Made by a program: the position numbers and the translations under genes | The notes under the pieces: generated by a model | The model's database searches: none | Seen by the model: the letters and a program-made list of their open reading frames with translations, nothing else | Told to the model about the DNA's origin: nothing | Part shown: positions 25,227 through 34,077 of the stretch, piece by piece | Position numbering within the stretch: position 1 is the stretch's first letter | Layout of the letters: each line of letters begins with the position of its first letter | NCBI GenBank assembly: GCA_023436205.1 | Contig: JAEZKC010000068.1 | Span: forward strand, 1-64,000 | Direction: 5' to 3' | DNA from: Fibrobacterota bacterium | GTDB lineage: Bacteria; Fibrobacterota; Chitinivibrionia; Chitinivibrionales; Chitinispirillaceae | DNA length: 64,000 nt

Positions 25227-26423
25227 TTAATCATTGTCAGGCATGGTTCTCTTCCTTCGGTCTATTTGAGTCCCTTTTCCAATAATCGTTTTTCCGAAAC
25301 GGGCAATCACTTGATCTACAGCCTTTTCACTCGCTTCCAAAGCGACTGTTTGCTGACTGGATCCGAATAGATCTGTCTGGGCCACTTCATCAAAATCGGT
25401 AATTCCGATACCTATGAGGCGAAAACATGTTTCGTTAATTTGCTCAAGTAATCGTAACCCATTTTCATATATGACTTTAGAAAGATCAGAGGGGCAGGGA
25501 AGTTTGGACCGTTTTGAGTGGCGGCTGAAATCGGGGCGCCTGTAGGTGAGAACAATTGTCGAGCCTTTGACACCAGATCGCCGGGCTCTTCGTGCCACGT
25601 CCTCTGCAAGACAGAGAAGAACTCTTTTCCACTCTTCCTTATCGCTGCTATCCACGTTGAAAGTATACTCTCTGGATATGGACTTGGCGGCGTCACCCTC
25701 TCCAACTGGCCTGTCATCTATTCCTCGGCATAAGTAATAAAGACTTGAACCCTGTTTTCCAAAATGGGATAGCAGAAAATCAAAAGATAACTGCTGGAGG
25801 TCAGAAACGGTTCTGATCCCCATGCGATGGAATACCTCCTGACTTTTTTTTCCTACTCCCCAGATTCTGCCAACTGCAAGAGGTGCGAGCCACCCTTCTA
25901 CTTCCTGTTGATCCCAGGGGGTTATGGTTATTCCGTTTGGTTTTTTAAAATCAGAAGCAATTTTGGCAAGGAACTTATTTGGTGCCACTCCTATAGAAGC
26001 TGTAAGGTGTTGATTTACTTGTATTCTACGGGAGATCATGGCGGCAGATGTCTCCGGAGGCCCAAAGAGCCGTTCACTGCCACTCATCTCCAGAAATGCT
26101 TCATCAACGGATATCTGTTCCACTTTGGGAGAAAACTCTCTCAGAATCTCCATGATTTGCTTGGAGACAGTCGAGTACACATCCATGCGGGGTTCTACAT
26201 AAATCCCATGGGGACAACGACTTACGGCCTCTCTCACCGGCATTGCAGAATGCACTCCAAACCGGCGGGCCTCATAACTTGCGGCACAAACTACCCCCCG
26301 TGTGCCCGGTTTTGCTCCAACGATTACTGGTTTGCCTTTAAAGTGCGGGAAATCTCTTTGCTCTATGGATGCAAAAAAAGCATCCATATCGATGTGGAAA
26401 ACTATTCTCCGGTTACCTGCCAT
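25227..26423 (-). CDS. dinB: DNA polymerase IV (Y family)
   Basis: The 398-residue protein has the Y-family palm with H-I-D-M-D-A-F-F-A-S-I-E near residue 10, the S-Y-E-A-R-R-F-G-V segment near 49 and catalytic S-V-D-E-A-F-L near 104. The helix-hairpin-helix G-I-R-T-V-S-D-L lies near 200 and a little-finger domain follows. It should carry out error-prone translesion synthesis. The C-terminus lacks an obvious Q-x-x-L-F clamp motif at the end, but D-L-F-G-S lies near 360. It starts 13 bp after yhbY, so it is co-transcribed with it. No LexA-like operator was recognised. Confidence 0.93.
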   Translation of the reverse strand: MAGNRRIVFHIDMDAFFASIEQRDFPHFKGKPVIVGAKPGTRGVVCAASYEARRFGVHSAMPVREAVSRCPHGIYVEPRMDVYSTVSKQIMEILREFSPKVEQISVDEAFLEMSGSERLFGPPETSAAMISRRIQVNQHLTASIGVAPNKFLAKIASDFKKPNGITITPWDQQEVEGWLAPLAVGRIWGVGKKSQEVFHRMGIRTVSDLQQLSFDFLLSHFGKQGSSLYYLCRGIDDRPVGEGDAAKSISREYTFNVDSSDKEEWKRVLLCLAEDVARRARRSGVKGSTIVLTYRRPDFSRHSKRSKLPCPSDLSKVIYENGLRLLEQINETCFRLIGIGITDFDEVAQTDLFGSSQQTVALEASEKAVDQVIARFGKTIIGKGTQIDRRKRTMPDND

Positions 26424-26436
26424 AAGACCTCTGAAA

Positions 26437-26733
26437 TCAAGGCAATACTATTTTTTGTTTTTCCGGATTAGGGCGGTAGATCAGCATTTTGAATCCTACA
26501 ACTTGTACCACTTCCGCATTTAGAGCATCTGCGATTTCCTGAGCAGCTTCTTTGCGGTTGAGTCCCGCGGTCTCCAGCAGTCCCACCTTAATAAGTTCGT
26601 GGTCTTCAAGGGATTTGGAAATACTTTTTAAAACATTTTCTGTAAGCCCATCTTTGCCTACCTGAACATAAGGATTAAGACTGTGTCCAAGTCCTTTCAG
26701 GAACTGGCGCTGACGAGGAGTAAGCTTTTTCAT
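26437..26733 (-). CDS. yhbY: YhbY family RNA-binding protein (CRM domain)
   Basis: The 98-residue protein is a single CRS1/YhbY domain: L-T-P-R-Q-R-Q-F-L-K-G-L-G-H near residue 3, the G-K-D-G-L-T loop near 26, the H-E-L-I-K-V segment near 46, and V-Q-V-V-G-F-K-M-L-I-Y-R near 79. Members bind pre-50S ribosomal particles. ATG 26733 gives the family's normal length; AGGAG lies about eleven bases upstream. It is the middle gene of a ycf48-like/yhbY/dinB set on the minus strand. Confidence 0.9.
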   Translation of the reverse strand: MKKLTPRQRQFLKGLGHSLNPYVQVGKDGLTENVLKSISKSLEDHELIKVGLLETAGLNRKEAAQEIADALNAEVVQVVGFKMLIYRPNPEKQKIVLP

Positions 26734-26788
26734 GCTGGGGAACTCTCCTAAGGGTTGAGGTACCCCATAAAAATAGATTAAGGCACCA

Positions 26789-27610
26789 CTATTGAGATGC
26801 TTCGGAAGGGGATTGGAAATCGGAAAGAGGATAAAGCTCATCCCAGGTTTTTCCTCCATCGGTAGTGAAGAACTCTAAAGGACCAGTTTCTGCTCCGGGA
26901 ACATTATAGCTATGAATCTGTCCTTTTTCTGCACTACTGAAGCTTATTGAGGAAATGTAGTTGCCTCTTCGGGATAAAAACTGCTCTGTCCATTTTTTTC
27001 CCCCATTGGAGGTAGCATAGACCACTCCTCTACCGAGTGAATCGCACATTTGAATACCAGCTGCCCAACCTCTTAAACTGTCATGGAAAAATAGAGAGTT
27101 TACCGGTCCGCTGCCTGAAGGTAACGTAAGAGGCTGCCAGTGGACACCTCCATCAGTCGTAAAAAAAATCGCCCCCTGTTTATTGCTTTCTGAGGCTTCG
27201 GAAGATTTGAGCTTTGCACCTGCAATCCAGCCGGTTTTCGTGCTTGTGAAAAATACAGAGCGCAGATCACTTTCTAGTCTTGATATCACTCTCCAGCTTG
27301 ATCCCCCATCGATACTGGCAAGCACAGCTCCTCTGGAACCAACAATCCATCCCCTTAAGTTATCAGCAAAGCAAACAGAAGTAAGTTTCTCTGTGACAGG
27401 TATGGAGATTTTTTCCCAGGTGATTCCTCCATCCCGGGTTCTTAAAAGGGAGCCCTGTATAGTGCCACTTTCTTGAGGGAATGGTTGACTGAGAACCCAT
27501 GCCTGTTGATTTTCTATAAACGCGATCGGTAGCATGAAATTATTAGTAGTATAGGAATCAGCTCCTTGAGAAAATGAAGTAAAATACGTTAATAGTAGCA
27601 GGATTTTCAT
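26789..27610 (-). CDS. Ycf48-like exported beta-propeller protein
   Basis: The 273-residue protein has a signal peptide (about 1-17) and at least four repeats of the type G-W-x-x-G...T-x-D-G-G-x-x-W (for example R-D-G-G-I-T-W, I-D-G-G-S-S-W, T-D-G-G-V-H-W, S-N-G-G-K-K-W, T-D-G-G-K-T-W), the pattern of Ycf48/BNR propellers. In phototrophs Ycf48 helps photosystem II assembly; here the fold is kept but that role is not implied. It is probably periplasmic. AGGAGG five bases before the ATG fixes the start. It is the first gene of the yhbY/dinB set and divergent from floA. Confidence 0.85.
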   Translation of the reverse strand: MKILLLLTYFTSFSQGADSYTTNNFMLPIAFIENQQAWVLSQPFPQESGTIQGSLLRTRDGGITWEKISIPVTEKLTSVCFADNLRGWIVGSRGAVLASIDGGSSWRVISRLESDLRSVFFTSTKTGWIAGAKLKSSEASESNKQGAIFFTTDGGVHWQPLTLPSGSGPVNSLFFHDSLRGWAAGIQMCDSLGRGVVYATSNGGKKWTEQFLSRRGNYISSISFSSAEKGQIHSYNVPGAETGPLEFFTTDGGKTWDELYPLSDFQSPSEASQ

Positions 27611-27770
27611 GGATCCTCCTGTGGGTGTAAATGAAAATGGGCTTTAGCGAGATGTCCAGCATGAAAAACAGAAAAGCAATATGAGGACCGTTTGAGGAGT
27701 GCATGAGCGTAATTTGTATTATATTTCATCTTTGTCCCTTTTCACAACTCTCTTTATGAAAGGAAAGTGT

Positions 27771-28757
27771 ATGCCTACCACTATCATTGTTATTGCAATT
27801 GCAATAGCCGCCCTGGTTGTTCTTTTTTTCGTTGGTTCCGCTATAAGTCTCTGGATGCAGGCAATTTTTTCGGGCACTAAAGTCGGGTTACTCAATATTG
27901 TGTTCATGCGATTCAGAAAAGTACCTCCCAAGCTGATCGTTGAGAGCAAGATTACTGCAGTGAAAGCTGGGCTTGACATCACTACAGATGCTCTTGAATC
28001 ACATTATCTGGCAGGTGGAAATGTCCTCAGAGTGGTGCAGGCGCTTATCGCAGCAGATAAGGCAAACATACCGCTTCCCTTCAAAAGAGCTGCCGCAATT
28101 GATCTTGCTGGTAGAAACGTGCTTGAAGCGGTACAGATGAGTGTTAATCCCAAGGTTATTGAAACTCCCAGAGTTGCGGCAGTCGCTAAAGATGGAATTC
28201 AGTTGACTGCTCTTACACGCGTCACAGTGCGGGCAAATATCGACAGACTGGTTGGAGGAGCAGGGGAGGAGACCGTACTGGCTCGCGTTGGTGAAGGTAT
28301 CGTGACCACTATCGGTTCCGCCTTATCACACAAGCAGGTACTTGAAAATCCCGACTCGATTTCAAAAAGAGTGCTGGAAAAAGGTCTTGACGCAGGGACC
28401 GCTTTTGAGATCCTGTCAATTGATATTGCAGATGTGGATGTGGGAAAGAATATCGGTGCGGAACTGGAAACGGATCGTGCCGAAGCTGATAAGAAGATTG
28501 CTCAGGCAAAAGCCGAAGAACGTAGAGCCATGGCCATAGCAGCTGAGCAGGAGATGCGTGCCAAGGTGCAGGAGATGCGTGCGAAAGTGGTTGAAGCCGA
28601 AGCTCAGGTGCCTCAGGCCATGGCTGAAGCTTTCAAGGCCGGAAATCTTGGAATAATGGATTATTACAAAATGAAAAATGTAGCAGCAGACACACAAATG
28701 AGAGAATCATTGGGCGGGCAGAATCAGGCAAGACCCAATGACAAGGATCGCTCCTGA
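27771..28757 (+). CDS. floA: Flotillin-like protein FloA
   Basis: The 328-residue protein has one N-terminal membrane helix (about 5-25) and the FloA/YqfA SPFH core, with long stretches matching the family: F-R-K-V-P-P near 47, A-G-L-D-I-T near 65, H-Y-L-A-G-G-N near 77, and R-V-G-E-G-I-V-T-T-I-G-S near 174. The E/A-rich helical region (about 245-290) is followed by the closing M-D-Y-Y-K-M-K-N. FloA forms membrane microdomain scaffolds. AAAGGAAAG before ATG 27771 sets the start. The usual nfeD partner is absent; a small membrane protein gene follows after 26 bp. Confidence 0.93.
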   Translation: MPTTIIVIAIAIAALVVLFFVGSAISLWMQAIFSGTKVGLLNIVFMRFRKVPPKLIVESKITAVKAGLDITTDALESHYLAGGNVLRVVQALIAADKANIPLPFKRAAAIDLAGRNVLEAVQMSVNPKVIETPRVAAVAKDGIQLTALTRVTVRANIDRLVGGAGEETVLARVGEGIVTTIGSALSHKQVLENPDSISKRVLEKGLDAGTAFEILSIDIADVDVGKNIGAELETDRAEADKKIAQAKAEERRAMAIAAEQEMRAKVQEMRAKVVEAEAQVPQAMAEAFKAGNLGIMDYYKMKNVAADTQMRESLGGQNQARPNDKDRS

Positions 28758-28783
28758 TAATTACAATTTATAGGAGAACCTAA

Positions 28784-29269
28784 ATGAATATTTCTGATCT
28801 GTTGGATAACCTTTCGGATTTGATTCCTTTATTCATTTTCCTTTTCTGGGTGATAATTGCGATACTGGGTTCCTTTTTTAAAAAGAGAAATCAGCCCGGT
28901 ACCTCTACTTCCTCCAGAACGCAGTCGTCTTCACAAAGTTCTGCACCGTCGGGAAGAAATATTTCCGATGACCTTCGCAGATCTCTGGAAGACATTTTTG
29001 GTGTTCCATCCGAAGGGGGGGATGTTGAGTACGAGGAGGAGATTCACAAGGCGGCGGGCAGCGCACAGGAGCAGCCTGTCACAGCTTATGATGAAAATCG
29101 ATCACGCCCCAAAAGAATTGTCCCCTCCGCTTCTATGGTTGAAACGGAAGTTAAGACTGCCATCGGTTCTCAGCCAGCACTGTCTGGTGATGTTTTAATA
29201 AAGGCTGTAATCTGGAGCGAAATTTTGCTCCCTCCGCTTTCTCTTCGCGATAATCCTGCCAGAATTTAA
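28784..29269 (+). CDS. Small membrane protein linked to FloA, unknown function
   Basis: The 161-residue protein has a membrane helix at about 12-32 followed by a basic K-K-R stop. A Ser/Thr/Gln-rich linker and a hydrophilic, partly acidic region come next. The C-terminal segment (about 130-161) is more hydrophobic, with an A-V-I-W-S-E-I-L-L-P-P motif. TAGGAGAA precedes the ATG. It starts 26 bp after floA and is followed by a terminator, so floA and this gene form a two-gene operon. No family was recognised; a FloA accessory role is inference from position. Confidence 0.75.
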   Translation: MNISDLLDNLSDLIPLFIFLFWVIIAILGSFFKKRNQPGTSTSSRTQSSSQSSAPSGRNISDDLRRSLEDIFGVPSEGGDVEYEEEIHKAAGSAQEQPVTAYDENRSRPKRIVPSASMVETEVKTAIGSQPALSGDVLIKAVIWSEILLPPLSLRDNPARI

Positions 29270-29274
29270 CTGAG

Positions 29275-29304
29275 AGGGAGCCTTGATCCAAGGCTCCCTT
29301 TATA
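29275..29304 (+). terminator. Terminator of the floA operon
   Basis: A perfect 11-bp stem (AGGGAGCCTTG / CAAGGCTCCCT) with a 3-nt loop, followed by TTATAC, sits 6 bp past the stop. Confidence 0.9.
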
Positions 29305-29526
29305 CAAACCCTAATAATTACATACAGAAATCGGCGATATAGTTAATGCCCGTTATTTCAACGCGTCAAGAGTAGCTTAGTTTACTTTGTAAATTAAGAA
29401 ATAGTTACAAGAAATGAGATTTTGACAAGGAGTCCGGCAAACTGGCCTCTAATGGTTTGATCTTTTCCTCTGCCCATTCTATTTTAAAAGGCTATTCACT
29501 TTCACTATTTTCAAGGAGGTTCTTAT

Positions 29527-31044
29527 ATGGCAAAGGAAACTATTGTCTCCAAGTTTACACTCAAGGGGAGAGAAATACTTTCTTCTTATGCAAGTATGAC
29601 TCTTGAGGGTGTCATGACAGCGCGGGTACAACGCGGAAAGGATTCCTACACAATCGAAGAGCGGAACGGAATTGCCAAAGGAACATCCGATGGTGAAAAC
29701 GAAGCGATCTATATTCCTAACGATAAGGCTATTAAATCAATATCGAAAAAAATCGAACCGCTTCTGCCCAAAAAGGTGGTTATAAAAAAACCAGAGGATA
29801 TTCTGGCGGCTTGCAGGGAATTCGATCTTAAACTGGTGGAAAATGCCGGTCCCAACAAAAAGAACTGGGGCGGTAATGCATGCCTCGCATCTTCAACAGT
29901 GTTCTTCCAAACCCTTTTAAAAGCATCCGGTTACAAACCATGGGAAGTTCTGACAAACGGTAAGAAACCGAAAGTTTTTTACATGCCCAACATTGCATTC
30001 AATATGGTTTGTGGCGGGGAACATGTTCCGGGAACAAAGCAGGATATTCAGGAGATGTTCTTTTTTGCCATGAAAGAAAAATGTGTAAAGGATGTCTTTC
30101 TCACCGGAACGAAATTTTTCCGTCAGTTTGAGAAAAACCTGGTACGTGATGGACTCCCGACCGGAACAGCCAAAGAAAGAGGTTTTGTTTTCCCTGTAAA
30201 GGATAACTTTGAGGGATTGAAGAGAATTAAGGAATGTGCAAAGCAATTAGGGTTGAAAGAGAGTGATTATGCTATCGGGACCGATAACGCATTTTCTGAG
30301 GTGCAGAAAACCGAACAGCTTCGCAAGGAAGGCAAGTATGATATGCGTTTCTCCGGTCAGGGCATCAAGACTAGAGAGCAGCTGGTGGAGTTCGATTATT
30401 CTGTGGTCAAGAGCGCTTCCAATTTTGTCACCATGGAAGACCCGGGTTCAGAAAATGACCTTGAAGCCCATAAGCTCATGAATGCCAAGTACGGAGACAG
30501 AACTCAGATTGTACTCGATGATCTTGCAGTAACCCAAATGCGTTTCATCATTCCTTTTCTCGCAGGTAATGAAAGAAAAGACCGGGCCGGCAATTCCGTT
30601 CTTATCAAGTTGAATCAGGCGGGAACCTTCACGGAAACACTTCTTGCTTCTCAGATTGTTCTCGGTGTTGCAAATGATGAGGAAGTGGAGCAGTTCCTGC
30701 GAGCACGTGGTGATTACAAAAAAGTGATGACCGATCTTAAATCGCTTGGCATCAAGAGTCTGTCGGAAGCACTTCGTAATATCAAAAAGAACGGCTTTTC
30801 AGCATTCTTCTCCCACAGGTCTACAGAAGGATCATCGGAGTTCCTTCCGCTGCTGCCGCTCATGTTCGGTTCTGTTTCCCGCAAACTCTGGTTTAAGGCT
30901 GGAGCCCCGAATGGTGAACGTAATCTCCAGAACTATAATCCGCTTATCAGAGCAGAAGAGGAGATGTGCGAACAGGGAATCAATATTGAGGTCGCCAGTT
31001 TTGAAGGGCTTCCCGATGGAGTGAATATTCCCGCAGTCAGTTAA
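29527..31044 (+). CDS. Divergent enolase homologue, 505 residues
   Basis: This aligns with enolase over its whole length: R-E-I-L near 15; K-G-T-S-D-G-E-N-E-A near 51 (counterpart of the S-G-A-S-x-G-x-x-E-A loop); G-G-E-H near 163; D-I-Q-E near 173; E218; D253; M-E-D-P near 303; D-D-L-A-V-T near 331; S-V-L-I-K-L-N-Q-A-G-T near 357; S-H-R-S near 429; K-A-G-A-P near 457. So the metal ligands (Asp253, Glu304, Asp331/332), Lys361, the S-H-R-S loop and Lys457 are present. It is about 75 residues longer than usual; one insertion of about 45 residues lies between 380 and 425. It may be a working 2-phosphoglycerate dehydratase or a paralogue with another substrate. AAGGAGG precedes the ATG. Confidence 0.85.
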   Translation: MAKETIVSKFTLKGREILSSYASMTLEGVMTARVQRGKDSYTIEERNGIAKGTSDGENEAIYIPNDKAIKSISKKIEPLLPKKVVIKKPEDILAACREFDLKLVENAGPNKKNWGGNACLASSTVFFQTLLKASGYKPWEVLTNGKKPKVFYMPNIAFNMVCGGEHVPGTKQDIQEMFFFAMKEKCVKDVFLTGTKFFRQFEKNLVRDGLPTGTAKERGFVFPVKDNFEGLKRIKECAKQLGLKESDYAIGTDNAFSEVQKTEQLRKEGKYDMRFSGQGIKTREQLVEFDYSVVKSASNFVTMEDPGSENDLEAHKLMNAKYGDRTQIVLDDLAVTQMRFIIPFLAGNERKDRAGNSVLIKLNQAGTFTETLLASQIVLGVANDEEVEQFLRARGDYKKVMTDLKSLGIKSLSEALRNIKKNGFSAFFSHRSTEGSSEFLPLLPLMFGSVSRKLWFKAGAPNGERNLQNYNPLIRAEEEMCEQGINIEVASFEGLPDGVNIPAVS

Positions 31045-31070
31045 GCAATCTTACAGATTTGAGATAAAGA

Positions 31071-31096
31071 AAAGGCCCCCAAAGGGGCCTTTTTTT
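31071..31096. terminator. Bidirectional terminator
   Basis: AAGGCCCC and GGGGCCTT pair around a 4-nt loop, flanked by A-rich and T-rich tracts (TTTTTTTAT on the plus strand, TTTTCTTT on the minus). It sits between the convergent enolase-like and DUF2914 genes and can serve both. Confidence 0.93.
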
Positions 31097-31134
31097 ATGT
31101 GCGTCCGACTGGGCGCGTTTTCCAGTAATGAGTA

Positions 31135-32307
31135 TTATTCCACGATAAAAGATGCTGATTCAAGAACTTCATCAGAACCTGCAGGACAGGCTTCCACTTT
31201 CCATTCGCCAGTAGAAATGGCAGGCTCAAGGGTTCTCTTGCTGTAAGTACGCCAGCTTGAGGACTTAACCGGAAGAAGGGTTGTTTGAATTCTCTGACCA
31301 TTGAAATACCAGCGATGCTCAATTGCTGCAGAATCTTTGGCGCCGTTTATGTGAGTAAAGAAAATGAGCTGTTTTGTTTCTTTGGGGAACTTGCTTGCGG
31401 CGCCTTGAGGTTCCCGGTTTTCAACGCTGGTCCCTACAACTGCCCTGCTGATTTTTATTGAAGCGGCGCTGGCGGTTTTGGCTGCAGGTGCCGGAGCTGT
31501 TTCTGTTTTAGCGGTAGGTGCGGTTGCAGCAGGTGTTTTTGCAGGAGCTTTTTCCATGCTGGTGTTCTGAGTTGTCGCCGGCTTGTCTGCCACCGCAGGA
31601 ACTGCTGCAGGGGCAGCTTTTTCGGCTGCGGCCTTGACAGCTGCAGGCTTGGGCTCTTCTTTGGCAGCTGGCTTTTCGACCGCATCGGTCTTGGGAGCCG
31701 CAGTAGCCTTTTGGGCAGGGATAGTAACTGTTTTGATCTCGGTTGACTCAGGTTCCCTTGCAGCTGCGGCCTTGACTTCCGTCGCCGGCTTGTCAGCTGC
31801 AGCAGGTGCCTTTTTCATATCGCCTGCTGCCTTGTCAGCTGATACAGTTTTAACTTCCTGAGGCTTGCTGGCAGGAGCGGCTGCTGCTTTTTCGGGAGCT
31901 GCCGGAGCTTTGGCTTCTGCGACTTTGCCTGTGGAAGCAGGCTTTTCAACGGCGGTACTTTTTTCTGCAACAGCGGCTTTTGCTTCTACTGGTTTACTTT
32001 CCGCTACAGGCGCTGCTTTTTCTGTCGTCTTTTCAGCAGCAGCCACCTTTTTTTCTGCAGCTTTCGGTGCTTCTTGAGCGCTGCTGGCATTTTGGGGAGC
32101 TTTGTTTTCTGCTACAGGTTGTGGGGCAACCTTCTGTTCAGGTTTTACCTCTGTCGAGGCAGGTTGAACTTTCTCGGTTACTGTGGCCTGGGGCTGCGCG
32201 ACTGGTTTGGCGGCTGCCTTTTCCTGGCTTGCTTCTCTGGCATCGCCTGCCATCAAAATGGTTGACATTGACAATGCACAAACTGCGGATACAACAGCGA
32301 TTCGCAT
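31135..32307 (-). CDS. Exported DUF2914 protein with long Ala/Lys/Pro/Glu-rich linker
   Basis: The 390-residue protein has a signal peptide (about 1-20). Roughly 260 residues of low-complexity sequence follow, made of Ala, Lys, Pro, Glu, Val and Thr in short recurring blocks such as E-K-A-A-A-A and K-P-A-A. A C-terminal DUF2914 domain (about 295-390) has I-E-H-R-W-Y-F-N-G near 335, S-S-S-W-R-T-Y-S-K-R near 354 and G-E-W-K-V-E near 369. The linker looks like a TonB-style extended spacer able to cross periplasm or peptidoglycan. ATG 32307 is chosen because AGAGGGGG precedes it and a signal peptide begins there. Confidence 0.85.
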   Translation of the reverse strand: MRIAVVSAVCALSMSTILMAGDAREASQEKAAAKPVAQPQATVTEKVQPASTEVKPEQKVAPQPVAENKAPQNASSAQEAPKAAEKKVAAAEKTTEKAAPVAESKPVEAKAAVAEKSTAVEKPASTGKVAEAKAPAAPEKAAAAPASKPQEVKTVSADKAAGDMKKAPAAADKPATEVKAAAAREPESTEIKTVTIPAQKATAAPKTDAVEKPAAKEEPKPAAVKAAAEKAAPAAVPAVADKPATTQNTSMEKAPAKTPAATAPTAKTETAPAPAAKTASAASIKISRAVVGTSVENREPQGAASKFPKETKQLIFFTHINGAKDSAAIEHRWYFNGQRIQTTLLPVKSSSWRTYSKRTLEPAISTGEWKVEACPAGSDEVLESASFIVE

Positions 32308-32720
32308 GAATCCCCCTCTGTGAAGGTTGAGTCGTAAATTGATAAGTAATGATGCTTCTGCAATTTTTGACAATAGTAAAACAACAGGCCGGAATAAATT
32401 CCAGAGGTGTTATTATTACGATAAAACAGGGGAAAGGTGAAAATCAAGAGAAATGTCCCTAAACTGAAAAAAATCAAAGGGTCTGACTATGGCTGAGAAC
32501 CTGAAACCCGGATTTGCTTTGACATGTCTTAATCACCGATTGTTTCACTGTTGATCTCAGATGACAGTTAACTATCAAATCCAACATTTGTAATCCATTG
32601 AATTGGGGATATTTCCACTCTTTACCTCTTTTTGGCTCTCAATGTGCACCCCGGATGTATTTTTATAAGTTGAAGTGGGGATTTTGGAGTTTTTTACAGT
32701 TTTCGAGTCGAGAGGGAGTT
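32308..32720. other. Divergent intergenic region, DUF2914 gene / asd
   Basis: Promoters for both flanking genes must lie here. The stretch is A/T-rich near 32340-32480. GGCTGAGAACCTGAAACCC near 32490 recalls pieces of a TPP riboswitch but lacks the rest. No lysine riboswitch consensus was recognised before asd. No reading frame is supported. Confidence 0.4.
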
Positions 32721-33839
32721 ATGATCAGAGTCGGTTTTGTGGGTTGGCGCGGTATGGTCGGTTCGGTACTTATGGAAAGAATGAAAGCCGAAGGGGATTT
32801 CAAAGGGTATGAACCGGTTTTCTTCTCAACATCTCAGGTAGGATCCCAAGGACCATCTCTGGGTTTTGATATTCCTGCACTTAAAGATGCTTATGATATT
32901 AATGAACTCGCCAAGCTTGATATTATCGTGACATGCCAGGGTGGAGATTACACCAATGAGGTACATCCCAAATTAAGGGCTGCAGGATTTAGCGGATACT
33001 GGATAGATGCCGCTTCGGCTCTCCGAATGAAAGACAACAGCATTATTGTGCTTGACCCAGTAAATCGTAACGTGATCGACCAGGGCCTGAAAGATGGTAT
33101 TAAAGATTTTATTGGAGGAAACTGCACTGTGAGTCTTATGCTCATGGCTTTGGCCGGCTTGTTCAGACGTAATCTGGTGGAGTGGATTACTTCCATGACC
33201 TATCAGGCGGCAAGTGGTGCAGGCGCTAAAAACATGACTGAACTGGTCGCTCAAATGGCTCACCTGACTAAAGCCACTGCGGATGTTTTTTCCAGTCCTT
33301 CTTCCACTGCGCTTGATCTGGATCGACTGGTCACTGCTGAGCTTCGCGGTGGTGAAATGCCCACGGCCAATTTCGGAGCACCACTGGCTGCATCGCTTAT
33401 TCCCTGGATAGACAAGCCCATGGATAATGGCCAGACTCGGGAGGAATGGAAGGGAATCGCTGAGACCAATAAAATCCTTGGGACTCAGAAACCTATTCCT
33501 GTTGATGGCGTTTGCGTGAGAGTGGGTGCTATGCGTTGCCACAGCCAGGGCCTTACCATTAAGCTCACCAAAGATGTGCCGGTGGATGAGATTACCGCTA
33601 TGATTGCGTCAGATCATGAGTGGGTGAAAGTGGTCCCCAATCATAAAGAGGCAACTCTTAAGGAACTTACCCCCGCTGCGGTCAGTGGTACTTTGATGGT
33701 GCCGATCGGCCGCTTGCGCAAGATGAATCTGGGACCTCAGTATTTGGCTGGTTTTACCGTGGGGGATCAGCTTCTCTGGGGTGCTGCCGAACCGGTTCGC
33801 AGAATGCTTAAAATTGCTTTGGAGCATCTTGCTCACTGA
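32721..33839 (+). CDS. asd: Aspartate-semialdehyde dehydrogenase
   Basis: The 372-residue protein is of the E. coli Asd type (367 residues). It has the NADP-binding G-F-V-G-W-R-G-M-V-G-S-V-L near residue 5, the F-F-S-T-S-Q segment near 34 and the active-site G-G-N-C-T-V-S-L-M-L near 132 with Cys135 as nucleophile. It reduces aspartyl phosphate to the semialdehyde, the branch point to lysine/diaminopimelate, threonine and methionine. ATG 32721 follows GAGGGAG; longer frames have no family support. It is monocistronic, with a terminator just downstream. Confidence 0.94.
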   Translation: MIRVGFVGWRGMVGSVLMERMKAEGDFKGYEPVFFSTSQVGSQGPSLGFDIPALKDAYDINELAKLDIIVTCQGGDYTNEVHPKLRAAGFSGYWIDAASALRMKDNSIIVLDPVNRNVIDQGLKDGIKDFIGGNCTVSLMLMALAGLFRRNLVEWITSMTYQAASGAGAKNMTELVAQMAHLTKATADVFSSPSSTALDLDRLVTAELRGGEMPTANFGAPLAASLIPWIDKPMDNGQTREEWKGIAETNKILGTQKPIPVDGVCVRVGAMRCHSQGLTIKLTKDVPVDEITAMIASDHEWVKVVPNHKEATLKELTPAAVSGTLMVPIGRLRKMNLGPQYLAGFTVGDQLLWGAAEPVRRMLKIALEHLAH

Positions 33840-33861
33840 TCTGCTCAAATTAGCTTCAAGC

Positions 33862-33886
33862 GAGAGAGAAGATTTTCTTCTCTCTC
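33862..33886 (+). terminator. Hairpin terminator after asd
   Basis: GAGAGAGAAGA and TCTTCTCTCTC form a perfect 11-bp stem with a 3-nt loop, 22 bp past the asd stop, followed by ACTTCTTCT. Confidence 0.75.
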
Positions 33887-34077
33887 ACTTCTTCTAAAAT
33901 AGAAACTCACGCCAAATCTCTATTAATTTCAATTAGTTACACTCACACGCAGTTCCTGAGGTATCTTTCCCTTCGAAGAAATGTGAATCGGTAAGATTTT
34001 TCAAATTTTTGCCCAATAGATTGAATATTACATTCGGGTAGAAGCGGGCTTTCCGTCGTGTGTCATCATTAGTGCGG

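Noticed and set aside
31455..32077. Long alternative reading frames on both strands in the Ala/Lys/Pro-rich region
   Set aside because: They are by-products of the repetitive GC-rich codons of the DUF2914 protein; only the minus-strand frame has a signal peptide, Shine-Dalgarno and a recognisable domain.
32485..32520. Possible TPP riboswitch fragment (CTGAGA...ACCTGA) before asd
   Set aside because: The two motifs are adjacent rather than separated by the P3/P4 elements, no partner helices are visible, and asd is not a thiamine gene.
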